Shown here in pieces: positions 1 through 10,093 of a stretch of DNA of 64,000 bases. Each line of letters begins with the position of its first letter. The first letter of the stretch is position 1. The notes under the pieces are model-generated. The model made no database searches, was not told the origin of the DNA, and worked only from the letters and a program-made list of their open reading frames with translations. Origin of the DNA: Pholiota molesta. Its lineage: Eukaryota > Basidiomycota > Agaricomycetes > Agaricales > Strophariaceae. The stretch spans positions 496,001 to 560,000 of the forward strand of contig JACGCK010000006.1 of the NCBI GenBank assembly GCA_014925825.1, in the 5' to 3' direction. Position numbers and translations under genes: made by a program.

Positions 1-1
1 A

Positions 2-868
2 GGAGAAGGACATTTCTCGAGAGATTGCCCACAACCTCCGAAAAATAAGAAAGTCCACGTGCGGGCAGCCCATTCCGAGAGCGGGCACTCAGATAATGAA
101 GAGGCGGCAGCGGGTGATATCGACGACGTCGACAGCTGTGCAAGCGACTGCGAAGCATGTGCAGAGGATCATGATGAAGGCGAGACCTTCACGGACATCG
201 AGGTCGAGGGATACCAATCCGACGACTCCTCGGATTTCATGCGAGCGATGACCGTATCCCCTGCCGATAGAAGTGAGGGCCAAGCACCCGCCGTCACGAT
301 GGATACATCCATCCCCACAGGTCGTGAACACTTATCCGCAGTGAATGCAAGCACCACAAAGGAAGAGGTCCTTATGCGACGGGTACGGGTGCGTACATCG
401 AACAATAGCCGTGTCAGACCTGTTGTCCGCAGCGAGGACAAAGAGTGTCTCGCAACATACCTAAAGGTCGGCGGCATGGATGCCTGGGTACTATGGGATT
501 CAGGTAGTACAACTACCGGTATTACCCCAACGTTTGCGCATGTCGCAGACATCGTAGTGGACACCCTACTAGACCCACACATCCTCCAGCTAGGCACAGT
601 CGGTAGCCGCTCGATCATAAAATACGGAGCAGACGTTCTGGTGGACATCTTTGGGAAGATATCGACAACGTATGTCGACATCGCTAATTTTGACCGCTAC
701 GACATGATCGTAGGGACCCCCTTCATGCGGCAGCATAAAGTCATCCTAAACTTCGTTACCAACGAAGTTATTATTGATGGAAAGACCTTGCCTGCCACAC
801 GTGTCCAATTGAAGGACACCGACGGCCGCCTGAGGAGGTACAGGGCCTCTGAGAAGGTCAAGGAGTGA
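2..868 (+). CDS. Gag C-terminus and aspartic protease of the gypsy polyprotein (partial)
   Basis: The frame is open from the window edge. The first codons give the end of a CCHC zinc knuckle (GHFSRDC), so the nucleic-acid-binding tail of Gag lies at the edge. An acidic Glu/Asp/Ser-rich linker follows. A retropepsin-like domain sits near 455-800, with its catalytic motif in VLWDSGSTTTG (around 490-525) and a second hallmark in DMIVGTPFM near 700-725. An aspartic protease of this type cuts the polyprotein into Gag, PR, RT and IN. The frame ends at a TGA (866-868), but the same frame resumes directly after it, so this looks like a nonsense change or a readthrough site rather than the native end. 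Confidence 0.8.
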   Translation, partial: GEGHFSRDCPQPPKNKKVHVRAAHSESGHSDNEEAAAGDIDDVDSCASDCEACAEDHDEGETFTDIEVEGYQSDDSSDFMRAMTVSPADRSEGQAPAVTMDTSIPTGREHLSAVNASTTKEEVLMRRVRVRTSNNSRVRPVVRSEDKECLATYLKVGGMDAWVLWDSGSTTTGITPTFAHVADIVVDTLLDPHILQLGTVGSRSIIKYGADVLVDIFGKISTTYVDIANFDRYDMIVGTPFMRQHKVILNFVTNEVIIDGKTLPATRVQLKDTDGRLRRYRASEKVKE

Positions 869-925
869 CTACCCAACCCCAAGGCAACGGTCGAAGACGT
901 CGCGGACGACGGAGATGGACCTGAA

Positions 926-1297
926 ATGCCATCGCTGCCCGCCGACCACCCTAAAGTGTTGCTGAGTGAGGAAGAGTTCTTATCTCTTCCCAAGGGGGGG
1001 GATAAGGATAGAAAAACCGATAAAGATAGAAAAACCGATATGGGTACCAAACCCCATACAAAAAAGCACAAGAAACAGGCCAAACCTGCACCTGAGAGTA
1101 TGGAAATACCATACTGCCAACCTACATCATCACGAGTCAAGGTCGAAGACCTCGTAACGGATGAAGAGGACCAAAAACGCGCAGACAACCTGACCAAAGA
1201 GATCCAGGAAGCCCAAGTACCGAAAGAACGACACTCGTTCTGGGATAGACCAACGCCACCACCACAATTCGAGTGGAGGCACGATCCACAGCCATAG
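926..1297 (+). CDS. Continuation of the gypsy polyprotein linker after the in-frame TGA
   Basis: This ORF is in the same frame as 2-868 and is separated from it only by the TGA at 866-868; the codons between (869-925) are open. It is a charged, lysine-rich spacer with a short tandem motif (KDRKTD twice), expected between protease and reverse transcriptase. The terminal stop TAG at 1295-1297 comes from the inserted KDZ element, not from the retroelement. The native frame is picked up at 15597 in RT. No domain of its own is recognised. Confidence 0.65.
   Translation: MPSLPADHPKVLLSEEEFLSLPKGGDKDRKTDKDRKTDMGTKPHTKKHKKQAKPAPESMEIPYCQPTSSRVKVEDLVTDEEDQKRADNLTKEIQEAQVPKERHSFWDRPTPPPQFEWRHDPQP
1282..1289 (+). 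repeat. Candidate 8-bp target-site duplication of the KDZ element, left copy (CGATCCAC)
   Basis: The 8-mer CGATCCAC occurs just outside the left inverted repeat and again at 15596-15603 outside the right one. Both copies fall in the same codon phase of the interrupted gypsy pol gene. Zisupton-type elements are known to make 8-bp duplications. A few bases between the 8-mer and the repeat (1290-1294; 15590-15595) do not match each other, so the exact element termini are not proved. Confidence 0.55.
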
Positions 1298-1840
1298 ACG
1301 CTAAAATCATGTATCAAAATGGGTAGTTACCCATCTGCTGTGATACATCCAGCCTGGTAGTTACCCATGGGTCATCTGGCAGGGGATTTTAGAGGATGTG
1401 CCGGGTGCGCCGTGGCTGACCAATTGATGGCTGGGTGAGCGGGTGATGGGGTGCATGTGCCGTGTATCCCAAAAGGGGTAGCGGGATGTGTAGGGCGCTG
1501 TGGATGGGGGCGGGCGCGGGGCGGGTGCTTGGGGCTGTAGCCTAACACATGTAAACAATGCAGCATTTGATGCTCGGGGGCCGCGCTTGCTGTAGGGCGG
1601 CGACGGGGACGATTTGGGGCGGGGAAAAAAGGCGGGGTATATATAAATAATCTACGGACCTAATGCACCTGTTTCCGCGCTTCGGGGAGGGCGGGATGGG
1701 GTGGATTCGGCGGGGGGCTTATGGATGACGCTCGGAATCAATAATGCTAAATCTAATTTTAGCGACGGATAAAGCGCCCGTCATCGGCGCGTTTATTTTT
1801 ATTCGGTTACCGATGACGTAGCGCCACGCGTCGCACAGCC
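1295..1840 (+). repeat. Left terminal inverted repeat of the KDZ element (546 bp)
   Basis: It starts TAGACGCT and ends GCGTCGCACAGCC. Its reverse complement is at 15045-15589 with only scattered substitutions and about one indel. The outer part carries two copies of the palindrome-like GGTAGTTACCC (1322-1332 and 1356-1366). An A/T-rich stretch with TATATATAAATAA sits near 1640. Apparent ORFs inside the repeat occur in both copies and show no protein character. Confidence 0.92.
1322..1366. promoter_or_regulatory. Paired GGTAGTTACCC motifs in the TIR (possible transposase binding sites)
   Basis: Two identical 11-mers GGTAGTTACCC, each nearly palindromic, start 34 bp apart, about 30-70 bp from the element end. 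They recur in mirror position in the right repeat (15518-15528 and 15552-15562). Spaced subterminal repeats often bind transposase, but binding here is inference only. Confidence 0.35.
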
Positions 1841-1933
1841 ATGAGCAGTTACCATTGCAAAAGATGGGGGAGAAAGTAGTATATATGATATAGAAACATG
1901 GTTGTATAAAAGGGATGACAGCTATGTAACAAT

Positions 1934-4900
1934 CTATTCATCCTCCTCATCCAGGTCATTTGCATTGGCATCCTCGTCGTCGTCATCAGTATCGTCGTCT
2001 TCGTCGTCGTCTTCGCCATTGCCGCCGCCATTCTCGGCAGCATCGCCGTCGGTGAGGGGGGTAATCCACAAGGCTCGGAATTCCGCTGCTAGTGACCTTT
2101 GGAGAGAAGCCTGATTCAGGGCATATACGTTGAGACCCTCCGCTAGATCCTTCGACAATCCCGTCCGCAGGCTTGGCCTTCCAATCCACCACTTCGCCTT
2201 CCACTCGAGAAACTCCAGAGTACGTCGCATCTCCTCTTTTAGCAACAAAACCTCCTCAGTAGATCGATTGACTCGCGATCGGCTTTTGGCCCACTCCGAA
2301 CGAAGGATATCGTTGGTCTCGTCGGCAGGGTCTGGTGCGCGTGAAGATGTCGTCCATATCCATGAAAGCGTGCGGCGGGTTTCTCCAGTGCCATCCCGGC
2401 GCTCGCGTGTCTCCATCAGAAGGTCAATGTTTGATTGCTCCTCATCGACGTCCATAGCGGCCGTGGTGGTCGTGGATTCGATCTGATTGTCCTCCAGAAT
2501 TCCGCGACGGCCAGTGCGGGGACGTAGGCGATTAGGATCCTGGTACGCGCGAACGTCGGCATCTGCCAATGGTTGCAATTCGGCCTCCCACTCCCCAGGG
2601 CCTGAGAGATCGAGCTTGGCTTGCCGTGCGGCTCGATATTTGATAGCGGCTGCCTTGGCTCGGTTGTGGACGCGGTCGATCACCGTTCTTGAGCGGGTAC
2701 CCTCCCTCTGGCCTCGAACGTTCTTATTTTTGAACAGAATCATTCGACTCTTCACCTTGAGAATGTGTCGAATGCTTTCTAGTGCATCGTAACATTGGGC
2801 GGTGCGCAGTTGTTCCTCGATGTTGGGAAGCTCGGGAAGGCAAACCCGTGTGCGATGGGCAGCTGGAATGTTGGATGGAAGGGAGAGGTCGAAGTTTTCC
2901 GGGTGGAGGGAAGATGCAGACGGGGGATGGGTCGCGTTGGATGCTCCAGCGACGGAGGTTTGATACTGGAGCAGGCCAGGCATATATATCGCCTGAAGCT
3001 GCTCCCAGGACCGAAGGCGAGCGCGAAGAACGTTGCGCTGCACGGTAAGATCACCCGCGGCTCTGGCAGTGGCGCCTGCATTTGTATCCGTAGCTAGCTG
3101 TCGGATACGCCGCCTGGAGCATTTTCATCACTCCAAATGCATTGTCTAGGTTGCAGAGATTACTTACTGCGTGTGCTCCAAATCGAGACCCATGACAATA
3201 AACGCAGAGGCGCTAACTTCGTGAAACGAGAGACCGCCGCCAGCAAGGTGGCGCTCCTCCTTCTCGGCGAGATCCTTCTTGACCTCCGCCTCTGTGAGGG
3301 CTAAAGAGTTGGGTTAGTCCTTTATATCAACATCAGCGACGGTAGCGGTGCTTACATTTGGCGGACGTCTGGTAAGGGTTAGGTTTCGTCTTCGGAAACA
3401 CCTCTGCCTCCCAATCGACGCATATCACATCCCACGACGCCACCAGCTGGGAGTCCAGCGACCGCGTAAGGCCGCGATGACCCTCCGATTGGATATTACG
3501 CTCCGCTACGGCCGCCTTGTATCTTCGCGCTAGCGTACGCCCTAAGCCGTGGTACTTCAACCAATTCCAGAAACCGAAATGATCGTCGTAGACGTCTTGG
3601 CATGAGCCAGGCCCTTGCGTTTTGGAAGAGTTCCCGAGGATGTTATGTGAGGCCCATACGCGCTCGGGCACTTCCAGGTCGGATTTCCCTACGCCGTGGA
3701 TGAAATTCAGCGAATATCCCTCGTGATTTGCTGTTCCGTGCATCGGCTCATGCAGCTTCGGAATTGCTGGTATCAGCTTGGTAGACGCTGGGACCCGCAA
3801 CTCTTCAGGCCAGTGCTCCTCCATCCGCTTGAAGAGATTTACGAACCACTGACACGCAATATCATAACTGATGAGGATCACGCTTAGCTGGGCCAGGCGG
3901 ATGGCAGATGCAAATACGTAGTCCATGTTGGCATATCTATATACAAAAGTCAGCTAATAGAATCGCCGGTGTGCCAGCGTTACGCACCGTTCACCCTTCT
4001 GCAGGGTACCCATCCCATTTGGCAAGATCATCTCCGATCTTCCGCACATCGCGCCACCTACGCCGGTATAGCGCAAGCCTCTGGAGAACTTGTTTTGTGC
4101 TTGCGCCAGCGCTTGAAGGCCGACGCAGGTGCTGATCTTTTAAGGCGCGTCAGCTACCAGATCCCGAAAACTCAGACGAAAACTTACGTCGCCGTCGTTC
4201 GCCCGGCTGAGAACATACTGCTCATATGGCTGCCGCGGAACCATGTACGACCATCCTATGCCTAGACCAGGATCCTGTGACCAATTCGACACCATCTGGT
4301 TTTTGAGGCGGAAATTCGCATCCATACAAGTAAACATCATGTAAAGATACCTATATTTGGTGAGCAATATGATCTGTACCAAGGAGAAGATACTCACTGC
4401 ATACCCGGAGGAGCGGAATCCCAGCCGTCTGGAAGGTTAATGCCTGGCCGCGGGCAGGAAGGGCAGCGGACAGCCAGCTCTCCGGGGGCCGTCCCCAATA
4501 CCCCAGTCGGATCGTGTGCGCGGCCACCCCACTTCAACATTTTCAGGTGCCTCCATTGCAAGACCATGCGCATGAGCGCTCGATATCGAGACCTCGGAGG
4601 CCTCAAGCCAGTGTTATCCGTCATTTTCTCAAGCGCACGGTAGAAGTCGTAGGTCGACGATTTCGTAGTCAGCGCGAATTTGTGTAGCAGGTCGAGAAGT
4701 TCGAACGACGCGCATGTTTTGACCAAAAGTTGGGTAGCAGGATATAGGCCACGTCGGAGGAGTTGGTGATGGGGTGGTATGGCTCGTGCACAATCGCAAT
4801 ATTGGACGGCGATTTCGTGTATTCCGTTAGTGTGGAGGACGAGCATTCGAGAATGGCATGGATTTGGGTTCTCGCAAAACATGCTAGCATGGTTTAATTG

Positions 4901-5663
4901 CACCTTGAGGCCCAACGTTTTCAAAGAAACATTGGTAAAAAGGGCACCATCCCAATTCTAGGAACACGTCAAATTAAGCAACAAAGATTTTTAATACGGG
5001 AGCTTACCTCTATCCGATGAAAAGGGTGCACTCGGTGCCGTCTAACACAACAGGGCGCGCACACCAAATCAGCCAAGAAACATTCCCGGCATCGATATTG
5101 GGCAGGACCGGGAGGATCAACCTTGCGGGACAGACAATCGGAACAGGCCTTCGCAGTGCGGAAATCAGCACGGCCTGCCCAACGAAGAATCTCGTCAAGA
5201 TAGTCTTGACGATGAAGGTCTTTCCAGACAACATGCGGACGGTTCTGCAAAGGGTTAGAGAAAGTGAAGGAGGCCAATATGAGCGACGTACTGAAACTCG
5301 GCTGCGGGATTTCTTGGGGTTGGAAGGTGCCGTAGGAGGGGTAGTATCATGCATCACGTCGCCCTCTACAGCTTCGTCGTACCATGCTCCGTCGGCATCG
5401 AGTGCGAATTCGGGATCGTCCTGCACATCCCAAGTGCTAGCGGCCTTCCATCGGATGTCACTTTGTTGCGTCATGCGCTCTGGTTGACTAGTGAGAGTAC
5501 CATTTCCGACTCGGCGTAATTTTCCTTCGCGCGAATATACAAGAGAGAATTCGTCGACAGGAATGGGATCATGATAGGCAGCGCCTTCTCGCACACGCTT
5601 GAGGTGTCGAGTGCGTTCCATGGCCGGAGTGGGGAGCCGCGAGCGAGATCCAAAAGCGGCCAT
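1934..5663 (-). CDS. KDZ-family transposase with CxC2 cysteine cluster, apparently intact
   Basis: Eight exons splice in phase with GT-AG junctions: 5663-5292, 5244-5008, 4957-4398, 4350-4188, 4136-3988, 3936-3356, 3300-3168 and 3113-1934. They give about 1124 aa without a stop. The CxC2 cluster lies in exons 2-3: CSDC, CRECF and CAPCC at about 5035-5155, then a Cys-rich stretch ending YCDC. The catalytic core shows an Asp in CMDANF (about D400), an Asp in the diagnostic YDIACQW (about D519) and a Glu in DLEVPERVW (about E582), so the DDE set looks complete. The C-terminus is basic, then strongly acidic. A second ATG 45 nt downstream in exon 1 is possible. It is transcribed away from the TET/JBP gene across 106 bp. 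It presumably moves the whole element. Confidence 0.9.
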
Positions 5664-5769
5664 TGTGTTTATCTGCACCGTGGGAACGGGTATTTGCGGA
5701 CCGCTTTTCCAACTTCAGGCCTTTTCTCGAGACTCATCCCATTATCCACCAACCTCGGTCCCAATAGCG
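5664..5769. promoter_or_regulatory. Shared divergent promoter of the KDZ transposase and TET/JBP gene
   Basis: Only 106 bp separate the inferred start codon of the transposase (5663, minus) from that of the TET/JBP gene (5770, plus). Both core promoters must lie here or in the first exons. No clear TATA box is seen. Co-regulation of the two genes is an inference from this layout. Confidence 0.4.
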
Positions 5770-6499
5770 ATGGATTCAACAATTATGGGTAAGTCGATCT
5801 CTTCTTGCCTTTTTCTCTTCTCGCCGCTCGAGGAGAACCGACTCCCAGGAATACTCGATCCCGGGAATACACTGGGCTTAGGTTCTCGTCGAAGCGACGA
5901 TCGCACCTTCCACTCCTTTAATTTTCGCCGCCGCTCTAACACTTTGCATATATTAGGTTGTCAATCTCCCGTAGATTCTCCCGGGCCCATCTTTATTCGT
6001 GAAGTTAAGTGTCAGAACGTTAAACAAGTCCGTACATTTACTGACTACGTTAATAGACACGCTCAGGAAAGTACTTCGCAACATGGGACAAGCCCTATGT
6101 TCGGGCTGCAGCCCCCGACTTCGATTTGGAAAGTCTATTGAAAGCCAGCCTCGCTCGTGAAGCCATTGCCTCCACCGATACGGATCTGGACCTTTTTAGC
6201 CTATCTCCCCTCTCCTCGCCTGACTCGACGCCTCAGCACTCGCGTCCACCATCCGTCGCTTCAACACCCACTCAATCACCACGCCTTGCGCCCTCACCTT
6301 TGCCCATCGAAGAATCAACGCCGTCTTCTCAACCTGCGGCCAAGCGACTCGCAAAGGAATCGAGTGCGCGAAAGGCTAAAAAGAAGAAACATAGTCATGC
6401 CAATCGCGACAGACGCCGCCAGAAGGAGCGGGCTCAAGGTTTCGCCGTGGTTGAGACGCGGGAGGACGTCATCAACAAGTATGTGAAGGGGAATGTCCC

Positions 6500-6507
6500 C
6501 ATAGAAT
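6500..6507 (+). repeat. hAT MITE target-site duplication, left copy (CATAGAAT)
   Basis: The 8-mer CATAGAAT abuts the first base of the MITE and is repeated exactly at 7450-7457. An 8-bp duplication is the hallmark of hAT transposition. Removing the MITE and one copy leaves the TET/JBP frame open across the joint. Confidence 0.92.
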
Positions 6508-7449
6508 TAGTGCTTGGAAGTCCGGTCTCAAGACTGCAAAAAGACCGAGACTGGACCGGACCTGAACCGGAAAAGACCGGAAAATTGATGGACCGGAAAA
6601 GACCGAGACCGCGGTCCGGTCCACGGTCCAACAGGTTTGAAAAAATAGATAGACCGATCAAAAACCGGTCTGGACCGGTCTCAACCGGTCTTTAGCCGTG
6701 AAAATTTGTAGGCTGATAAACCTTTAAAATTCCGTTCGAACGATCCCCAAATCATATTTTTAGCATAAGAATTGACAAGGTTAATAATAGTTTTGTTTAA
6801 GTAATTACTTTGGGCGTCTAAAAATGCTTTTAGCCGCAGCACAAACGTTAATGTGTCGTACCTTTCGCAAACCTGAACATATATAGAAGACATGCAGGCC
6901 TATGGGATGCAATTGAGACCTTAATATTTAAAAAACATTTGGTTGAGCTATAGTAATATCAATGTTTTCTACTCTTTTTGACTACTTCAAAGACGCTTTT
7001 GCCTATCCTTTGCTCAATATATACATCGCCCTTTCGCAAACTGGGGTACAGTTAGATATTATAATTACCTTTTTAACAAGCATAAAATCATAATATATGG
7101 TAAAGAATTGACTGAGATATCACAAAATGCGCTCAACCACTGCATTTGCTAGTATTTTAATTGTTTCTCACTCAATTCTCCACCGATTTTTATATTCTTT
7201 AAAGCACTACATACTACATACGGTATTCTACCTAATAATTACCAGTCTGGACCGGTCTCTGACCGGTTGAGACCGGTTTGGACCGTAACCGGTCTTAACC
7301 GGTCTTTGGACCGCTCAAGACCGCAGTGGACCGGTCTTATGCGGTCCGGTCCGGTTTTTTTCGGTTTTTAAAATAGATGGACCGGTCTCGGTCTCGGTCC
7401 AAGCCCCTGGAGGGTAAAAGACCGGACCGGACCGGACTTTCAAGCACTA
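6508..7449. mobile_element. Non-autonomous hAT-type MITE (942 bp) inside the TET/JBP gene
   Basis: The ends are TAGTGCTTGGAAGTCCGGTC and the inverted complement of TAGTGCTTGAAAGTCCGGTC: 20-bp terminal inverted repeats with one mismatch. The TAGTG start and 8-bp duplication fit the hAT superfamily. Both subterminal regions (about 6520-6700 and 7240-7440) are packed with GACCGG/ACCGGTC motifs in both orientations, as expected for transposase-binding repeats. The centre is AT-rich with no credible coding sequence, so it depends on a transposase made elsewhere. Confidence 0.92.
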
Positions 7450-7457
7450 CATAGAAT
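7450..7457 (+). repeat. hAT MITE target-site duplication, right copy (CATAGAAT)
   Basis: Exact copy of 6500-6507, directly next to the right end of the MITE. The perfect match suggests a fairly recent insertion. Confidence 0.92.
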
Positions 7458-8539
7458 CGGACATGAACATGCAAGAAGCTCGCGTGGTGAAGACCGCCTA
7501 CGCGGCAATCGACGATCGGATTCGCTCTCAAAAAATCTACCGGCTACCTGAAGTTAGTGCTCTGAAATATGTTGCGTGGGATGGAAGGTAAGTATTTTAA
7601 CCCTAAGTCCACCCTCGACTTCGCTAATTGGCCTCAGGACACCTACTCCCATCGTCTCCGTAGGCAACACAATCATCAGCGTCCTTGGCGGCTACCCCGG
7701 ACCCACTGATCAATGGCTCAAGCTGCAAGACCAAGCATCGCTGGCTCTCGAAGACGCCCGCCTTAGGGCTGATGTCTGCGGCACCAGTGGAGTTCATCGC
7801 CGGGGGAAATTTGAAACCTTGCGCTGCGGCGTATCCCATGGCGGGGGGCAGACGCGGCCAGGAAACCTGCGAAACAACCCAACCAACCGAAAGCTTGCCC
7901 AGGAACTGAACGAGTTGGAGCCCTTCAAGCGATTCTCAGGCTTTGCTACATGTGCGTGCCTTTTCCGCCCCAAACTTCCCATCTAATTCGCGCATAGCCC
8001 TCATGGCCACCTGGGCTCCTAAACTCTACGCGTACTATGTGAAGCACCTCAGCTCCCTTCATGACCACTACCCCGCATTGCATCGTATATTTCCCTCGAG
8101 CATCTTCGCCGCCTCCACCTATAATCTCGGCCCTCGGACCGTCTGCTTCCGACATACTGACTTCGCCAACCTTGCCTACGGATGGTGCGCGGTGACCGCT
8201 CTAGGTTCATTCAATCCTAAAACAAGTGGTCATCTAGTACTTTGGGAATGTGGGCTCGTCATCGAGTTTCCTCCCGGATCGACCATCCTCTTGCCTTCGG
8301 CTATCGTTTCGCACTGCAACCTTTCCATTGGCGCGTCTGAAACTCGGTATTCGTTCACGCAATATACAGCTGGCGGCCTTTTTCGTTGGGTTGAGAATGA
8401 TTTCAAGACCACTGTTGCCTACCAAGCCTCGCTTTCACCCGCCGAACTTCGAGACCTAGATCACCGCAATGAAAATAGGTGGTCCCTCGGACTTTCACTC
8501 CTTTCACAGTTAGAAATTCTTAGTACATCGTCCACATAG

Positions 8540-10093
8540 CCTCTTTATCATACATTGTATCTTCACTTTGGCCAATATATAATTTATGATGGACACCTGC
8601 GCGTGCACGAACTTTGAGATGAGATTTTGTGTATAAGTGTGGTGCTGAGATAGGCCGTGGTGATTCTCGGATGACTGTATAATTCATGTTGACTTCGACA
8701 GGCATTTTCAGTACAAATGTGCTCAATAACTTCGTCTGAGGACTTGACTATTGATCCTTTCTCCCGTCAGTAGCAATCCCCAATTTTAAAAAGAATGCAC
8801 ATAAGATACATGCACTGTTTGAGTAAACCTGTTCTTAAATCTCAACTGTATATCAGCAACGTTTATACACTATGTCAATACTTGAGAACGACATATTACA
8901 AGTCGAATTTTTGAATAAGATGACCAAAAGATGACCAAGTTAATCTACAGGATGCTTTATTTTATCATATCTGGTATAATTCCAAGTCATAAAACTCCTC
9001 TACAATACAGGATTGGTGCACGGAAAGGTGATCGTCGTACTGGTTATCAATGGGCTATATTTGGACGACAGACCAAATAGGTCGATATATCCATTTGAGG
9101 GCGCTTGAACTTCAACAAACACCGAATCACGTCTCCGGCTATTTACTCTCCTTTGACTGTTACCCCACCAAGTCACCCGTATCATGTGTGGAATGAGGAA
9201 TGAGTCTCGTAGAAGGCACTACGCGGAGTACGTGCTACATATTCTACTCTCACACACTGGCTATTGTACTGACTTGTCATCCGTTCTCGTACCAGAAACC
9301 TTGACGCGGAACGCGAAAAAGCTCGCCTGCGTGCACGACGGTATTATTTTCTCCAAGTTGGCACGTCTGTGTATATTTTATTTTACCATCCTACTCTGCA
9401 GCGCCCGTCGGTTACCTCGTAGCACAGAGGACGAAGAACGGCGGAAAGAAATCCACCGAGAAGCGCAAGCTCGTTACAGAGAGGCCAATAGAATGCGTCT
9501 CAAAACCGAATCATGGCAATATAGGTGAATATCTTTAATTTTCAACGACCACTGGGTTCAAGTACTAATATACAGATTCCAGAAGAAATAAACGACTTGC
9601 AAAGGCAACAATAGACGACGAGAAAGAGTACATGCGGTTAATGGCGCTCGAACACTGATAGTTTACCTTTACGGCGAGCGGTCAGACATCACGCAATAAT
9701 ATCTCGAACTTGGTTCAGTTTCCTGGATTGGACTTGTACCTGAAGTCTCTCCGTGTCTTAGATTGTGAAGTTTTCAGTGGTCTGCGGAGTAAAAATGTAA
9801 GTTCTGAATGGGGCCTGTAGCATCACATATGCACCTACCGGCCATCTTAGATCTAGTTGAGTCGGCGAATTGACCAATGCCTCAGAACCTTATTTTCAGT
9901 TACTATGCAGCATAAGGCATCTATTCATTTGAATATAAGCAGCTGGTCTAAAACAATGGAATACGGCACGAAATCAATGGGCGTATCCTAGCAAGTCCAC
10001 GGTACATAGGCATAAAGTAGGCATAGTAGGGCATAGGGCATAAGGGGAGTGCATAAACATATGGGGGTATATCATAGGATGTTCTAGAAGAAT
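8540..10093. other. Non-coding stretch inside the KDZ element with one possible gene remnant
   Basis: AT-rich sequence between the convergent ends of the TET/JBP gene and the hybrid-binding-domain gene. Apart from the lysine/arginine-rich remnant at 9184-9656, I see no open gene, inverted repeat or RNA gene. It would hold the 3' regions of both neighbours. Confidence 0.5.
9184..9656 (+). pseudogene. Possible small multi-exon Arg/Lys-rich gene or remnant
   Basis: Short exon-like blocks with plausible GT-AG borders encode strongly basic, charged helix-type peptides (for example SRRRHYAEY, LDAEREKARLRARR and EERRKEIHREAQARYREANR). The last block ends at a TGA near 9656. The first junction (donor at about 9232, acceptor at about 9300) does not keep the frame with canonical sites, so the gene is either broken or mis-spliced by me. 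Similar small basic proteins occur in basidiomycete mobile regions, but I cannot name a family. Confidence 0.25.

Larger units (their letters stand above)
1..1289 (+). mobile_element. Ty3/gypsy retrotransposon, 5' part (gag end and protease), interrupted
   Basis: This is the left piece of a chromodomain-type Ty3/gypsy retrotransposon. It begins inside the gag zinc knuckle and runs through the protease into the linker before reverse transcriptase. It stops where the KDZ element begins; the rest resumes at 15596. The 5' LTR and most of gag lie outside the window. Dropping the insert and one copy of the flanking 8-mer joins the two pieces in the same reading frame, which supports a single original element. 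Confidence 0.85.
5770..8539 (+). pseudogene. TET/JBP-family 2OG-Fe(II) dioxygenase, broken by a MITE and a frameshift
   Basis: Members oxidise 5-methylcytosine or thymine in DNA; in basidiomycetes they are expanded and associated with KDZ elements. Exon 1 (5770-5788) splices to 5957. The reading frame slips near 6067-6071, where one missing A would restore it. A Ser/Pro-rich then Lys/Arg-rich N-terminal region follows to about 6500. A hAT-type MITE (6508-7449) interrupts the exon, and the frame resumes at 7458. Introns follow at about 7588-7637 and 7951-7998. The catalytic domain (about 7640-8420) keeps Fe ligands HxD (codons 8153-8161) and a distal His (8312-8314), and a 2OG-binding Arg in ETRYSFTQY (8345-8347). 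The active site is therefore intact but the gene is probably non-functional unless the MITE is spliced out and the frameshift bypassed. Confidence 0.82.

Noticed and set aside
1361..1566. Pro/His-rich open frames in the left TIR, mirrored at 15319-15570
   Set aside because: They exist only because the GC-rich repeat lacks stops; overlapping frames are equally open and composition is not protein-like. No start context or neighbour exons.
6130..6695. TET/JBP N-terminal frame running on into GPVSTGL as a complete protein
   Set aside because: The last part of this frame lies inside the hAT MITE; the 8-bp duplication shows the real exon continues at 7458.
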